Source of the DNA: Marvinbryantia formatexigens DSM 14469
Lineage (GTDB): Bacteria; Bacillota; Clostridia; Lachnospirales; Lachnospiraceae
Length of the DNA: 64,000 nucleotides
Direction of reading: 5' to 3'
Assembly: GCF_025148285.1 (NCBI RefSeq)
Contig: NZ_CP102268.1
Location: forward strand, 4,371,501 to 4,435,500
Position numbers and translations under genes: made by a program. Each line of letters starts with the position of its first letter. Position 1 is the stretch's first letter. This document shows, piece by piece, positions 8,755 to 18,451 of the stretch. The notes beneath the pieces were generated by a model. The model did no database searches and was not told where the DNA came from. It was given only the letters and a program-made list of their open reading frames with translations.

Positions 8755-8802
8755 AGGAGCACCTCCTTATTTAATTTTCATTGTACAATTACAACACTAA
8801 CA

Positions 8803-8832
8803 ATTTTATACTGTTTTTATTCTTCTGTCAAG
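8803..8832 (-). promoter_or_regulatory. Promoter of rny
   Basis: TTGACA (8832-8827) and TAAAAT (8808-8803) on the minus strand with an 18-nt spacer (TATAAA with 16 nt is the alternative). It overlaps the last codons of the upstream membrane-protein gene. Confidence 0.75.
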
Positions 8833-11559
8833 TAATTGTAAACTGAAAAACACACATATGCTGAAAAGTGAAATCAATATACCCGTCTTCAGATAAGGCG
8901 TCTGATATACCAGCTCCACCGAATGCTCTCCCGGCTCCAGCTCAAGTCCGGTGTACATCAGATTCACACCCTGCAGCTTCTGCGGGGCGCCGTCCACGTA
9001 AGCGCTCCAGCCATCGCTGTACGCCATCGGAAGCACCAGCATTTTGGGTGAATCCAGGGATATGCTTCCCGTAATCCGGTTGTCGGAAAATTCTGTCTCC
9101 TGCAGAACATCCGCACGCAGCTTTTCCGTCTGTCCGTCAATATTTTCCACCGGCTGGCATACCACATACAAATCATCCAGTGTATAGGTACCTGCTTTGG
9201 AAAACTTCAGGGTAATCTGTGTCTGCGGCTCTATATTATAGCCCAGGTTGCACATAAAATCATCTTTCCCGCTGTAAAAGCTGTGCCGCGGCGTATAAAC
9301 CGGGATTTTCTTTTCCGTACTGCCCATAGTTACAAGCAGCGAAAAATTATCCGCGCTTCCCTCATAGACCACATGCTCCAGCATAAGATATGTTTCACTG
9401 TCTCCGACGCCGGTAAAATCAAGCGTAACTGCAGCGCCATCATGGGATACCGTAAAAGTATTTCCATTCACCTGTACCCCTTCGCCCGCCGTGACGGTAA
9501 TCTGCGGCTCCTGGTCATTAAAAACAAGCTTTGCTTCCGGCAGGCTGCTCTCTTCTGCAACTGCTCCCTGCAGGAGCGCCTGCTGCTTCTGCGCCGGTGT
9601 CAGAGCGGCAAACTGCTCCGGTGAAACAGCAAAGGCATAGGTATAACCAAACGGGAGGATATCCCCGCTTTCATAGACCGCGTACTTTCCGTTTCCGCCC
9701 GCCTTTGTATCGTAAGAATAGGGCAGAAAGGCTTCCTTTCCCTCTTTTACCACAAAATATTTCACTGCCGCCAGACGGTCCAGAATCGTCCGCCCGTCCA
9801 GATTATCATACATCTGCTCCACCCGGATGCAGACTCCCAGTTCATCAAAAAACCTGTTCACATTCCCGTTTGATACGCTGAAATAAAAATCCGTGCCGTA
9901 CATCCGGGTCTGCATCGCCGTATTCTCATGTGCGACGATTCCGTAAGAATCATACCGGTAAAAATCCCCGGTATCCCCAAGCTCCTTCACCGGATAGCAT
10001 TCGCTTGCCGTCGTCAGCATTTTATAGGGTCTTCCCGCCGTGCGGAAGGTACCGATGTAATCTGTCTGCTGCGGAGAATACAGAAACCAGGCGTTCAGCC
10101 CCACCCCGCCGATCGTCATCGCATAAAAAAATACGGTCATCCACCGCCGGTTCTTTAAAGAACCGCACAGCGCAATCACGGCACACAAAATCACCAGCAT
10201 CGCAACTGCGATCCGGCTGTGTGCTGTACCGTGTCCGGGAATCAGCAGAACAACCGCGCCATAGAGGACCGCCAGAAGCAGTACCACTCTTTTCTCCGTT
10301 TTATCAAGCCGGAAGAGCTGCGGATATACCCTGACAAGTATATAGGAGAGCAGCATATCGTATCCCCATATCCAGCGGTTTGACACATATGAAAACCCGT
10401 TGAGCACATGACCGAAAAACGGAAAAAGCAAAAATACGGTAAGCAGGAAAAAGCCCGCCTTTAAATCCGTGTTTTTCTTCCTCTTCACAAGCAGTACAAA
10501 AACCGCCGCCAGCAGAAGGGGAACCAGACCAAGTACCGTATAATACCGGCTTCCCGGCGAGGTATAATCCACGCAGAAGAAATCTCCCGCCAGCCTTCCG
10601 TAATAGGAAAGCGGATACAGTGCAGGCACACTGTTGCCCGCCTCCATACGTCCGGTGTTCAGGACGTACATTGCCGAGGGCAGAAATGTGACCGCCGCAA
10701 TTCCGATTCCAACAGCAAAGTACCCGATAAATTTCAGCAGCCATCCGAGCAGCTCCTTCAGGCGGATTCCTCCAAAAAGCTTTATGTAGCGTACTACCGC
10801 ATAAAGAAACATCAGCACACAGATCATATAGAAGAAATAAAAGTTGCTGATGGCGGAAACAGCCGTCATCCAGATAAACAGCCACGGCTTTTCCCCGCTA
10901 AAAATCTTATCGATACCGATAAGTATCAGCGGAAAGTATACCATCGGATTAACAAACGCCGGATGACGTGAAAAAACAAACAGGGCGAAGCCGGAAAAAC
11001 AGTAGGTCAGCGCCCCAAGAACAGACGGCACATTCTCATTTTTATGATACCGGCAGTACAGCAGGAAACTGAATCCTGCCAGATACAGCCGCAGCACCAC
11101 CACAAACGCATACATATATTCCGCTTTCTCCGGCGACGCAAACACCGAGAGAAGCGCCAGCGGGTCCCCGATAGCATAATAATTCAGTGTCGTCAGAATG
11201 TCCGCTCCGTAACCGATGCTCATATCCCACATCGGCACAGACAGCGTATGATTCTCCCAGAGATTCTTCAGAATCTCCCTCAGGTATTTCCCATAATATA
11301 CGAAACTGTTAAAATGCTGGTACACACCGTCACAGTCCCATACCATTGATTTATGATACTTCCAGAAATAAATGAGTATGGTGGACACGGTGACAAAAAA
11401 CAGAACCGTGTACATCGCATATCCGGAAAGTGCTGTTTTCCCGCGCCGCACAGAAGCTTCCTCCTGGCTGCTCTCCTGCTTCACCGCGTTATCTTCTTCC
11501 CGCGGGGCATCCTGCTTCTGTGCTGTCGTTACGCCACCTGTGGCAATTTTGCTCTGCAT
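8806..11559 (-). CDS. YfhO family multi-spanning membrane protein
   Basis: About 917 residues. A polar N-terminus (about 45 residues) precedes the first helix (YAMYTVLFFVTVSTILIYFW), then some ten or more hydrophobic segments with the luminal segment WDCDGVYQHFNSFVYYGKYL after the first helix, and a large extracytoplasmic domain before a last helix near the end. This is the YfhO layout, a family linked to glycosylation of cell-wall or lipid-linked polymers. The ATG at 11559 has GGAGG 11 nt upstream; an in-frame ATG at 11667 lacks a site and overlaps the promoter. The exact sugar donor is unknown. Confidence 0.85.
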   Translation of the reverse strand: MQSKIATGGVTTAQKQDAPREEDNAVKQESSQEEASVRRGKTALSGYAMYTVLFFVTVSTILIYFWKYHKSMVWDCDGVYQHFNSFVYYGKYLREILKNLWENHTLSVPMWDMSIGYGADILTTLNYYAIGDPLALLSVFASPEKAEYMYAFVVVLRLYLAGFSFLLYCRYHKNENVPSVLGALTYCFSGFALFVFSRHPAFVNPMVYFPLILIGIDKIFSGEKPWLFIWMTAVSAISNFYFFYMICVLMFLYAVVRYIKLFGGIRLKELLGWLLKFIGYFAVGIGIAAVTFLPSAMYVLNTGRMEAGNSVPALYPLSYYGRLAGDFFCVDYTSPGSRYYTVLGLVPLLLAAVFVLLVKRKKNTDLKAGFFLLTVFLLFPFFGHVLNGFSYVSNRWIWGYDMLLSYILVRVYPQLFRLDKTEKRVVLLLAVLYGAVVLLIPGHGTAHSRIAVAMLVILCAVIALCGSLKNRRWMTVFFYAMTIGGVGLNAWFLYSPQQTDYIGTFRTAGRPYKMLTTASECYPVKELGDTGDFYRYDSYGIVAHENTAMQTRMYGTDFYFSVSNGNVNRFFDELGVCIRVEQMYDNLDGRTILDRLAAVKYFVVKEGKEAFLPYSYDTKAGGNGKYAVYESGDILPFGYTYAFAVSPEQFAALTPAQKQQALLQGAVAEESSLPEAKLVFNDQEPQITVTAGEGVQVNGNTFTVSHDGAAVTLDFTGVGDSETYLMLEHVVYEGSADNFSLLVTMGSTEKKIPVYTPRHSFYSGKDDFMCNLGYNIEPQTQITLKFSKAGTYTLDDLYVVCQPVENIDGQTEKLRADVLQETEFSDNRITGSISLDSPKMLVLPMAYSDGWSAYVDGAPQKLQGVNLMYTGLELEPGEHSVELVYQTPYLKTGILISLFSICVFFSLQLLDRRIKTV

Positions 11560-11637
11560 CCCTGCTTTTCCTCCGAAACTCCGGAAATTTCCGTTTTTGT
11601 CCCCGCCGCAGACCGGCAGAGTACCCGGATGATATTG

Positions 11638-11667
11638 ATTATAGCTTCTCTTCAGGTACAAAGTCAA
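11638..11667 (-). promoter_or_regulatory. Promoter of the YfhO-like gene
   Basis: TTGACT (11667-11662) and TATAAT (11643-11638) with an 18-nt spacer on the minus strand, about 80 nt before the chosen start. Confidence 0.78.
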
Positions 11668-11715
11668 CTTCTAAAACAATGCCCCGGAAACGGTAAGCAG
11701 CACAGCAGATATGTT

Positions 11716-12177
11716 TTATTCATCATCCACCCTCAGGGCACGCGCAATGGCGGCGCCCGAAAAGCCTTTTCTTGCAAGGAACGCATACATGCGGCGCCGT
11801 TCCCCCTCTTCTGCGTCTTCCGGGCGGTAATGACGCTTTTCCAGCCAGCCCTGTATCAGAACTTCCTCCGGGACACTCTCCGTCTCCTCAAAGGCCGCTT
11901 CCACCAGACTGCGCTCCACACCGCGCAGATACAGCTCCTGCTCAATCTGCCGGCGGCTCTTTTTTACCTTCATGCATTCCACATACTGCCTTGCATAACG
12001 GGCATCATCCACATAATGATAACCCTTCACGTACTCGACAGCCGCATCAATGACCTCCGGCGGGTACTGCGTCTTTCCCATGCGCAGCTTGTCTCTTAAC
12101 TGTTTTTCCGTATAATCCCTGCGTTCCAGCAGATGCATACAGCGCAGCTTTGCCCGCTTTTGCAAATCATATCCCAT
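11716..12177 (-). CDS. recX: Regulatory protein RecX
   Basis: RecX binds RecA filaments and inhibits strand exchange. The 153-residue protein has the three-helix repeat pattern of the family (CMHLLERRDYTEKQLRDKL; YHYVDDARYARQYVE; FLARKGFSGAAIARAL). It begins 6 nt after the recA stop and so is cotranscribed with it from the SOS promoter. Confidence 0.95.
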   Translation of the reverse strand: MGYDLQKRAKLRCMHLLERRDYTEKQLRDKLRMGKTQYPPEVIDAAVEYVKGYHYVDDARYARQYVECMKVKKSRRQIEQELYLRGVERSLVEAAFEETESVPEEVLIQGWLEKRHYRPEDAEEGERRRMYAFLARKGFSGAAIARALRVDDE

Positions 12178-12183
12178 CGCGGC

Positions 12184-13347
12184 TTACTCTCCGGCTGCGT
12201 CTGCAGATTTTCTGCCTGCGGCATCCCCCGGATTTTTCCCGCCGTTGTCGGCAGACCTCTTCTCAGATGCATCCGCCGCCTTTTTTTCCGCAGCATCACC
12301 CGCCTTTTTTTCTGCCGCGTCCGCCGGCTTTTCCTCAGACGGCTTTTTATCGACCGGAAGCCCGTAATGCTCGCGCACCTTCGCCTCTACCTCGTCCATA
12401 ATGGCAGGATTCTCCCGCAGGTAGGCTTTTGCATTTTCTCTGCCCTGTCCGATTTTCGCATCATTGTAGGCATACCACGCGCCGCTCTTATTGATTACAC
12501 CGATATTAGCCGCCAGGTCAATGATATCACCCTCTCTTGAGATACCCTGTCCGAACATAATATCAAACTCTGCTTCCTTGAAGGGCGGAGCGATTTTGTT
12601 TTTCACGACCTTGATTCTGGTGTGGTTGCCGATAACCTCTCCCGCCTGCTTCAGCGCCTCGCCCTTGCGGACATCCAGACGGATGGAGGAATAGAATTTC
12701 AATGCCCGTCCGCCGGTGGTCGTCTCCGGATTGCCGAACATCACACCGATTTTTTCACGGAGCTGGTTGATAAAGATTACGATACAGTTCGATTTACTGA
12801 TGACTGCTGTGAGCTTTCTGAGCGCCTGGGACATCAGCCGCGCCTGCAGACCGACGTGGGAATCTCCCATATCGCCGTCGATCTCCGCCTTGGGGACAAG
12901 TGCTGCCACGGAGTCCACAATAATGATGTCCACCGCGCCGGAACGCACCAGCGTCTCGGTGATCTCCATCGCCTGCTCTCCATTGTCCGGCTGGGATATG
13001 TAGAGATTGTCGATATCCACGCCGATTCTGGAAGCATATACGGGGTCAAGCGCATGCTCCGCATCGATAAATCCGGCAACGCCGCCCCTCTTCTGCACCT
13101 CTGCCACCATATGCAGGGCAACGGTGGTCTTACCGCTGGATTCCGGTCCGTAAATCTCCACGATACGTCCCTTCGGAATGCCTCCGAGCCCCAGTGCGAT
13201 ATCCAGGCTCAGGGAACCCGTGGGAACCGTCTCCACGTTTAAATTTTTTCCGGAATCTCCTAATTTCATAACGGAGCCTTTTCCAAACTGCTTCTCAATC
13301 TGGGAAAGAGCTGCGTCCAAAGCTTTCATTTTTTCTTCTTTTATCAT
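12184..13347 (-). CDS. recA: Recombinase RecA
   Basis: RecA is the strand-exchange ATPase and LexA co-protease. Walker A is GPESSGKTT (about 67-75); GNPETTTGG and the L2 region are present. At 387 residues it is about 40 longer than usual: the tail from about residue 335 consists of repeated blocks of the type AEKKA(A/G)DA, Lys/Ala/Asp-rich and presumably disordered. The start ATG at 13347 has AGGAGAG upstream. A LexA box lies just downstream of the promoter. Confidence 0.98.
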   Translation of the reverse strand: MIKEEKMKALDAALSQIEKQFGKGSVMKLGDSGKNLNVETVPTGSLSLDIALGLGGIPKGRIVEIYGPESSGKTTVALHMVAEVQKRGGVAGFIDAEHALDPVYASRIGVDIDNLYISQPDNGEQAMEITETLVRSGAVDIIIVDSVAALVPKAEIDGDMGDSHVGLQARLMSQALRKLTAVISKSNCIVIFINQLREKIGVMFGNPETTTGGRALKFYSSIRLDVRKGEALKQAGEVIGNHTRIKVVKNKIAPPFKEAEFDIMFGQGISREGDIIDLAANIGVINKSGAWYAYNDAKIGQGRENAKAYLRENPAIMDEVEAKVREHYGLPVDKKPSEEKPADAAEKKAGDAAEKKAADASEKRSADNGGKNPGDAAGRKSADAAGE

Positions 13348-13363
13348 TTCTTCTCTCCTTATA

Positions 13364-13419
13364 CGAACTTATGTTCGTTTTTCTTTTCTCATACTATCGT
13401 ATTTTTGCAGAAATGTCAA
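13364..13419 (-). promoter_or_regulatory. recA promoter and LexA box
   Basis: TTGACA (13419-13414) and TAGTAT (13396-13391) are 17 nt apart. CGAACATAAGTTCG (13377-13364), a perfect palindromic LexA operator, lies about 14 bp downstream of the -10, in the early transcribed region. Confidence 0.93.
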
Positions 13420-13523
13420 CTGTTATTTCATACAAATTTCCCCTGTGCAGAGCTTTTTTGCGCCCGCATTTAATATATCACAAATCATGTCATTTTTCAA
13501 CACTTATAATATATAATTTTCTA

Positions 13524-13552
13524 TTGAAGTTCCGGAAGAATTATGATAAACT
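13524..13552 (+). promoter_or_regulatory. Promoter of the first MATE gene
   Basis: TTGAAG (13524-13529) and TAAACT (13547-13552), 17 nt apart. Confidence 0.55.
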
Positions 13553-13669
13553 ACTTCTTACGCTCACGCAGGAAGAATCTTCCTGCAAAATCCGGCAGCA
13601 CACATCCGCAGCCTGGCGGGCACATGATATGCTCTGCCGGAAATACCGTCAGAAAGGAAATAAGGACCT

Positions 13670-15055
13670 ATGAATTGGAGTAAATATTTTGGAGACCGCA
13701 AATTTTACCGTTCCATGCTCACCGTCGCCATCCCGATTATGGTGCAGAACGCCATCACAAATTTCGTGGCTCTGCTCGATAATATCATGGTCGGACAGGT
13801 CGGGACGGTACAGATGTCCAGCGTCTCCATCGTCAACCAGCTCATCTTTGTCTACAATCTCTGTCTGTTTGGCGGGACCTCCGGCGCCGGAATCTTTACG
13901 GCGCAGTTCGTCGGCAAGGGCGACCAGCAGGGCATCCGCTATACCATGCGCTTTAAGCTCTGGATCGGTGCGCTGATTTCCGTCCTGGCGCTCCTTATTT
14001 TCGGTTTCGGCGGCAGCTTTCTGATCGGACTGTATCTGAAGGGACAGGCGGAGGCGGGCGATGCCGTGCGCGCCCTGCAGTACGGCAGAAGTTATCTTTC
14101 GGTCATGATGGTCGGGCTGATCCCCTTCTGTCTCACCAACGTATATGCCTCCACCCTGCGCGAAAACGGGGAGACCATGCTGCCGATGAAAGCCGGGATC
14201 ATCGCAGTGCTGATTAATCTCTGTCTGAATTATATTCTTATTTTCGGGCACTTCGGCGCACCGGAACTTGGCGTCACCGGAGCCGCAATCGCAACCGTCG
14301 TCTCCCGCTTTGCGGAATGCCTGATCGTTGTCAGCTGGACGCACCGTCACCGCGAGAAAAACCGCTATATTGTCGGTCTTTACCAGTCCGCGCGTATTCC
14401 GGCAAAGCTGACGCGCGATATGATTGCGAAAGGGACTCCGCTGCTTTTAAACGAAACGCTGTGGTCCGGCGCTATGGCGATGCTGCTGCAATGCTATTCT
14501 ATCCGCGGATTGTCGGTGATTGCCGCCATGAATATTAACAGTACCCTGTCAAATATTTTTAATATCGTATTTATCGCGATGGGAAATACGGTCTCCATCC
14601 TCGTCGGGCAGCTTCTCGGAGCCGGAAAAACCGAGGAAGCAAAGACTGCCGCCAGCCGCATGACTGTTTTTTCGGTGCTCTGCAGTCTGGCGACCGGGCT
14701 TGTGATGGCTGCTTTTCACGACGTATTTCCGCAGTTTTATAACACCACGCCGGAGGTGCGCACACTCGCCGGAGAGCTGATTCTGGTGACTGCCCTGCTG
14801 ATGTTTCTGCCCGCCTTTACGAACGCTACTTATTTTACCCTGCGCTCCGGCGGCAAGACGCTGCTCACCTTTTTCTTTGATTGCTTTTATGTATGGGTCG
14901 TCAATATTCCGATTGCCTACTGCCTCTGCCATTTTACGGACCTGCCGGTCGTGCTGGTCTATCTGGTGGTGCAGGCATCCGAGCTGCTCAAATGCATTAT
15001 CGGTTTTGTGCTCGTCAAAAAGGGCATCTGGCTGAACACGATTGTAGATAACTAA
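13670..15055 (+). CDS. MATE family efflux transporter
   Basis: This 461-residue protein has about twelve hydrophobic segments in two pseudo-symmetric halves, with the MATE-type start PIMVQNAITNFVALLDNIMVGQVG and the equivalent region GTPLLLNETLWSGAMA in the second half. MATE proteins expel cationic drugs or metabolites using a sodium or proton gradient; the substrate is not predictable. AGGAAATAAGGA precedes the ATG. The stop is followed at once by repeat copy B, whose dyad can act as a terminator. Confidence 0.92.
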   Translation: MNWSKYFGDRKFYRSMLTVAIPIMVQNAITNFVALLDNIMVGQVGTVQMSSVSIVNQLIFVYNLCLFGGTSGAGIFTAQFVGKGDQQGIRYTMRFKLWIGALISVLALLIFGFGGSFLIGLYLKGQAEAGDAVRALQYGRSYLSVMMVGLIPFCLTNVYASTLRENGETMLPMKAGIIAVLINLCLNYILIFGHFGAPELGVTGAAIATVVSRFAECLIVVSWTHRHREKNRYIVGLYQSARIPAKLTRDMIAKGTPLLLNETLWSGAMAMLLQCYSIRGLSVIAAMNINSTLSNIFNIVFIAMGNTVSILVGQLLGAGKTEEAKTAASRMTVFSVLCSLATGLVMAAFHDVFPQFYNTTPEVRTLAGELILVTALLMFLPAFTNATYFTLRSGGKTLLTFFFDCFYVWVVNIPIAYCLCHFTDLPVVLVYLVVQASELLKCIIGFVLVKKGIWLNTIVDN

Positions 15056-15091
15056 AAAACGTTCACTAAACGTTTTTGTCGTATGCATGGC
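15056..15091 (-). repeat. Dispersed 36-bp repeat, copy B, doubling as a bidirectional terminator
   Basis: On the minus strand GCCATGCATACGACAAAA is followed by a perfect dyad AAAACGTT-tagtg-AACGTTTT. The repeat lies between convergent genes and encodes the last residues (CHAYDKNV) of the minus-strand protein. It gives a hairpin with T tracts on both strands. Confidence 0.75.
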
Positions 15092-15839
15092 AATTAAAGC
15101 GGGCTTTCATGGCAAAGCCCGCCTTTTCCATAATTTCCCTGACCGTTTCTGCGTTACCCTCTCCCCGGATTTCCAGCATCACCCCGGCGGCTTTCGGACG
15201 CTCTCCCTTTCCCTGAAGCCACCGCCGCATCATGGAAGCGTCCATATAAACGCCCTCCTCTTTTACAATCGCAAGAAGCTCTGCAGATTCCCCGGCAGAT
15301 ACCTGCCCGGAGGTACCTGTCGCTTCCGCCATCCGTGCGGACGCAGCGGCAGATACCACGTTCTGCTTTGCATCCGCCTGCAGCGTAATCCGCTGCTCTG
15401 CGAAGGTCTCCCTCAGAATCTCTGCCTGCCGCTCTGTAATTGCCTTTCCGTTCTCATCAGTAAGCTGTGAGAAAAACGTATCACCGACCACCAGCGGCGG
15501 CACGCTTCCCACCGTCTTTTCCCCGGCGGATGCTACAACCGTCAGCGGATATTCTGAAAAATCCACACCGGTAACAGAAGCCTCCGCCCGGTATCTTCCC
15601 ACCCGGATTTCGCAGCTCTTCTCATACAGCAGCCACCGCTTCTGAAATCCCGGCAGCTCCTCCATCTGTGCGAGAAGCTCCGCCGTAATTTCTCCTTCCG
15701 GAAGCTCTGCCATCAGAAGTACCGGCGTCTGTTCCCGCCCCTGCGCTTCCCCAAGCTGCCATGCCAGAAAAACAAGCAACGCCGCGGCGGCAAAGAGCAA
15801 CCGGCAATAAAGCTTTCCATACCACTTCCAAAATTTCAT
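15066..15839 (-). CDS. Membrane-anchored extracytoplasmic protein of unknown function, last gene of the ABC operon
   Basis: The ATG at 15839 overlaps the preceding stop as ATGA, so the in-frame extension to 15971 is excluded. The 257-residue product has one N-terminal membrane anchor (about 15-32) and an outside domain with a VVGDTFFSQLTDENG segment. I recognise no family; the layout resembles the outer domains of ABC permeases of the MacB/FtsX kind, but there are no further helices. Its last eight residues come from the dispersed repeat, suggesting the original C-terminus was replaced. Confidence 0.75.
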   Translation of the reverse strand: MKFWKWYGKLYCRLLFAAAALLVFLAWQLGEAQGREQTPVLLMAELPEGEITAELLAQMEELPGFQKRWLLYEKSCEIRVGRYRAEASVTGVDFSEYPLTVVASAGEKTVGSVPPLVVGDTFFSQLTDENGKAITERQAEILRETFAEQRITLQADAKQNVVSAAASARMAEATGTSGQVSAGESAELLAIVKEEGVYMDASMMRRWLQGKGERPKAAGVMLEIRGEGNAETVREIMEKAGFAMKARFNCHAYDKNV

Positions 15840-17806
15840 CCGCTCTGCTCCCTTTTCTGCAGCGCAAGCAAATCCGCAACTCTGTCCCTGCTCCTTTTCA
15901 GGCGTACCGCAAGGATAGCAACTGTCAGCAGAAAAAGCAGTGTCAACGATACCAGCACCGCGCCGTACCATCCATTTTTCTGTTCCTCCTCTTTTTCTGC
16001 CGTCAGCTCAACCACCTGCGGCTCCTCAATAAAGGTGGTAAATTCCTGTGTCTGTGTATACGTTTCTCCATAAGCGTCCTCATAGGTAAGCGTCAGGGTA
16101 CCCGCCGTCTGCCCATAGGCGTCCTCCCCCGCCTGCGCGTCATACTGCGCGATAGATTCCATATTTTTATTCCCGACATAGATGCGCATGGATCCCTCGA
16201 AAGCAGCGCCCGCCTCCACCGTTCCGGCATCCAGCTCCTCTGTTGCAAAAAGTCCCGGTGCCTCCAGCCGTATGTGCGCCCGGTAGATTGCCGTTTTCCC
16301 GGTATTGCGTATCTGCACCGCCGACTCCACCGTTTCCTGGGAATATACCTCGGACGCTATTGAAAATCCGGCAAGCTGCGCCTGTGCGGGCTGGCTGACT
16401 TCCAGAAAGACTTCTTCCTCTGCGCTGTAAACCGTCCCCTTCTCGTTTTCATATTCAAATGAAAAGGTTATCGTCTGTCCTCCCGGAGATGCGTCCGCCG
16501 CAGCTTCCGCCCAGGCAGACAGCGTGATTGTCTCCTGCGGTGCAACCCTGTCAAAATAAAAGGAGCTTTTGCTTAAGGTTAGTCCGCTGTCCGCCGGTTT
16601 TAAAGTCACCTTCAGATTATAAATACTGTCGCTCCGGCTTTTGTTGATAAAAACTGCCTCAAATTCCTTTTTCTGTCCCGCACGGATGCGCTGCCCGGAC
16701 AGGCTGTACGATTCCAGAAGCATCTTTGGCTGATGATAAATCTTTTCCGTTTCCGCCGTACCGCCCCCGTAATCTCCGCCACCGTAGCCTCCTGCGCCTC
16801 CTCCCACATAGCCATCCCCCGCGGACAATGCGGATGGGTCTTCTGATACCGGCTCCGTCGGCGGCTCCTCCGTGTCCGGCTGCTCCGGCTCCGTATCCGG
16901 CTGTGTGTCTGGCTGTCCCGGCTGCGTGTCTGGCTGTGTGCCTGGCTGTCCCGGCTGCTCCGGCTCTGTATCCGGCTGTGTGCCAGGCTGCTCCGGCTGC
17001 GGCTGCGTGTCTGGCTGTTCCGGCTCTGTGTCCGGCTGTGTGCCCGGCTGTCCCGGCTGCGTGTCTGGCTGCTCCGGCTCTGTGTCCGGCTGTGTGCCCG
17101 GCTGTCCTGGCTTCTGTCCGCCGTCATCCGTCCTGTCCGTGATGGTAATATAAAGCCGGCAGCTCTCCCGCACGGCAATCCCCTCCTCCGTATACCCCGA
17201 AGCATATACCGTTACCGGATATTGTCCGTTTTTTCTCGCTTTTTTCAGAGTAATATCACATTGGAACAGATATACCTCCGTGCGCTCTTCAAAGAAATAT
17301 ACTTCTTTTTTTATTTCCTTCTGAAAATTCGCGTAGACAAAAGGCGCATTGTCTGTCATGGAAAGACCGGCACTTAAGCGTTCTCCCTTTAAGCTTCCGT
17401 TCGCAAGAAACGGAACCACCAGATGCACGGTATCATTTTCCACGACCGGAATGTACCCCTGCGCATAAGAGGTCTGCATATTTTCGTAAACATGCTGCGT
17501 ATCGATTTCCAGACCGGCGTGCCGGGCATACACCGCGCGGGCATCCGCCGCGGCTTCCACGCCCGCTCTCTGCACCGATTCTGCGTCCGCTACTACATGG
17601 CACGCCTCCTCCGCGGCTTCCACGTCCGCTCTCTGCACCGCTTCTGTGTCCGCCGCAAAACACACATCCGCCGTTTCGTACACCGCCTGCGCGCTGCATG
17701 GCAGGGCAAGCAGCGCAGCCAGAAGCAGTCCCGCGGCTCTGCCGCTTTGTGTTTTCTTGGTCCACCGCAGCCTTCCTGCGCGGCGTGGCCTTGTATTCTC
17801 CCTCAT
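15836..17806 (-). CDS. Secreted, C-terminally anchored surface protein with Pro/Gln/Thr-rich repeat
   Basis: The 656-residue protein has a signal peptide (GRAAGLLLAALLALPCSAQA), a globular part to about 215, a low-complexity linker of PGQPGTQPDTEPEQPDTQ-type repeats (about 230-315), a Gly-rich patch (YVGGGAGGYGGGDYGGG), then two beta-rich modules resembling CARDB/NEW3 domains, and a C-terminal membrane helix followed by Lys/Arg. It overlaps the ATPase stop by 4 nt. The arrangement suggests a wall-spanning partner of the ABC transporter. A sortase motif is absent; the helix is the anchor. Confidence 0.8.
   Translation of the reverse strand: MRENTRPRRAGRLRWTKKTQSGRAAGLLLAALLALPCSAQAVYETADVCFAADTEAVQRADVEAAEEACHVVADAESVQRAGVEAAADARAVYARHAGLEIDTQHVYENMQTSYAQGYIPVVENDTVHLVVPFLANGSLKGERLSAGLSMTDNAPFVYANFQKEIKKEVYFFEERTEVYLFQCDITLKKARKNGQYPVTVYASGYTEEGIAVRESCRLYITITDRTDDGGQKPGQPGTQPDTEPEQPDTQPGQPGTQPDTEPEQPDTQPQPEQPGTQPDTEPEQPGQPGTQPDTQPGQPDTQPDTEPEQPDTEEPPTEPVSEDPSALSAGDGYVGGGAGGYGGGDYGGGTAETEKIYHQPKMLLESYSLSGQRIRAGQKKEFEAVFINKSRSDSIYNLKVTLKPADSGLTLSKSSFYFDRVAPQETITLSAWAEAAADASPGGQTITFSFEYENEKGTVYSAEEEVFLEVSQPAQAQLAGFSIASEVYSQETVESAVQIRNTGKTAIYRAHIRLEAPGLFATEELDAGTVEAGAAFEGSMRIYVGNKNMESIAQYDAQAGEDAYGQTAGTLTLTYEDAYGETYTQTQEFTTFIEEPQVVELTAEKEEEQKNGWYGAVLVSLTLLFLLTVAILAVRLKRSRDRVADLLALQKREQSG
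16870..17110 (-). repeat. Intragenic Pro-rich repeat tract
   Basis: Short in-frame units encoding combinations of QPG, TQPDTEPEQP and DTQPG repeat over about 240 bp and give the flexible linker of the surface protein. Confidence 0.85.
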
Positions 17807-18450
17807 GCTTTTCTGTCCACCTCTCTTAATATCCCCGCGTCCATCTCAAAGACCCGGTCGCAGAGGATACGGATGTCCTCGCTGTTATGGCTTGCGAGCA
17901 GAATCGTCTTCCCCTTCTGCTTCTCTTCTAAAATCAGACTGCGGATTTCCTCCACGCCGTGCCGGTCCAGACCGTTAAAGGGTTCATCCAGAATCAGAAA
18001 CTCCGGCTCCTCCATAATCGCCTGCGCAATGCCGAGCCGCTGCCGCATACCAAGGGAATATTTTGACACCGGCTTTTTCAGACCGGGGTCCAGACCAACG
18101 CGCAGCAGAACCTCCGTGATGTCCTCCCGCCCCAGCTTTCCCTTCAGTCCGGCAAGAATTTCCAGATTCCGTCTGCCGCTTAAATTTGCCAGAAATCCCG
18201 GTGTTTCGATAATCACGCCGATGCTCTCCGGAAAATCCGCTTCTTTTCCGATATATTTTCCGCCGACCCGGACCAGCCCCTCCGTGACCGGCAGAAAACC
18301 GCAGATGCATTTCATCAGCACCGTCTTTCCGGAGCCGTTATTGCCAACGATACCGTACACCATACCCTGCTCCATCGAAAAATCCAGCCTCTTCAGCACT
18401 TCCTCCTCCCCGAAGCATTTGCGCACATTTGTCAGTTGTACATATTCCAT
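17803..18450 (-). CDS. ABC transporter ATP-binding protein
   Basis: The 215-residue ATPase has Walker A GNNGSGKTV, signature YSLGMRQRLGIAQ, Walker B FLILDEPFNGLD and the H-loop ASHNSEDI. All catalytic residues are intact. It belongs with the two ABC-2-type permeases encoded just upstream (1 nt gap) and energises that transporter. Confidence 0.93.
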   Translation of the reverse strand: MEYVQLTNVRKCFGEEEVLKRLDFSMEQGMVYGIVGNNGSGKTVLMKCICGFLPVTEGLVRVGGKYIGKEADFPESIGVIIETPGFLANLSGRRNLEILAGLKGKLGREDITEVLLRVGLDPGLKKPVSKYSLGMRQRLGIAQAIMEEPEFLILDEPFNGLDRHGVEEIRSLILEEKQKGKTILLASHNSEDIRILCDRVFEMDAGILREVDRKA

Positions 18451-18451
18451 A

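Noticed and set aside
13649-14350. 233-codon minus-strand frame
   Set aside because: Antisense to the first MATE gene, which has a promoter, ribosome site and full domain.
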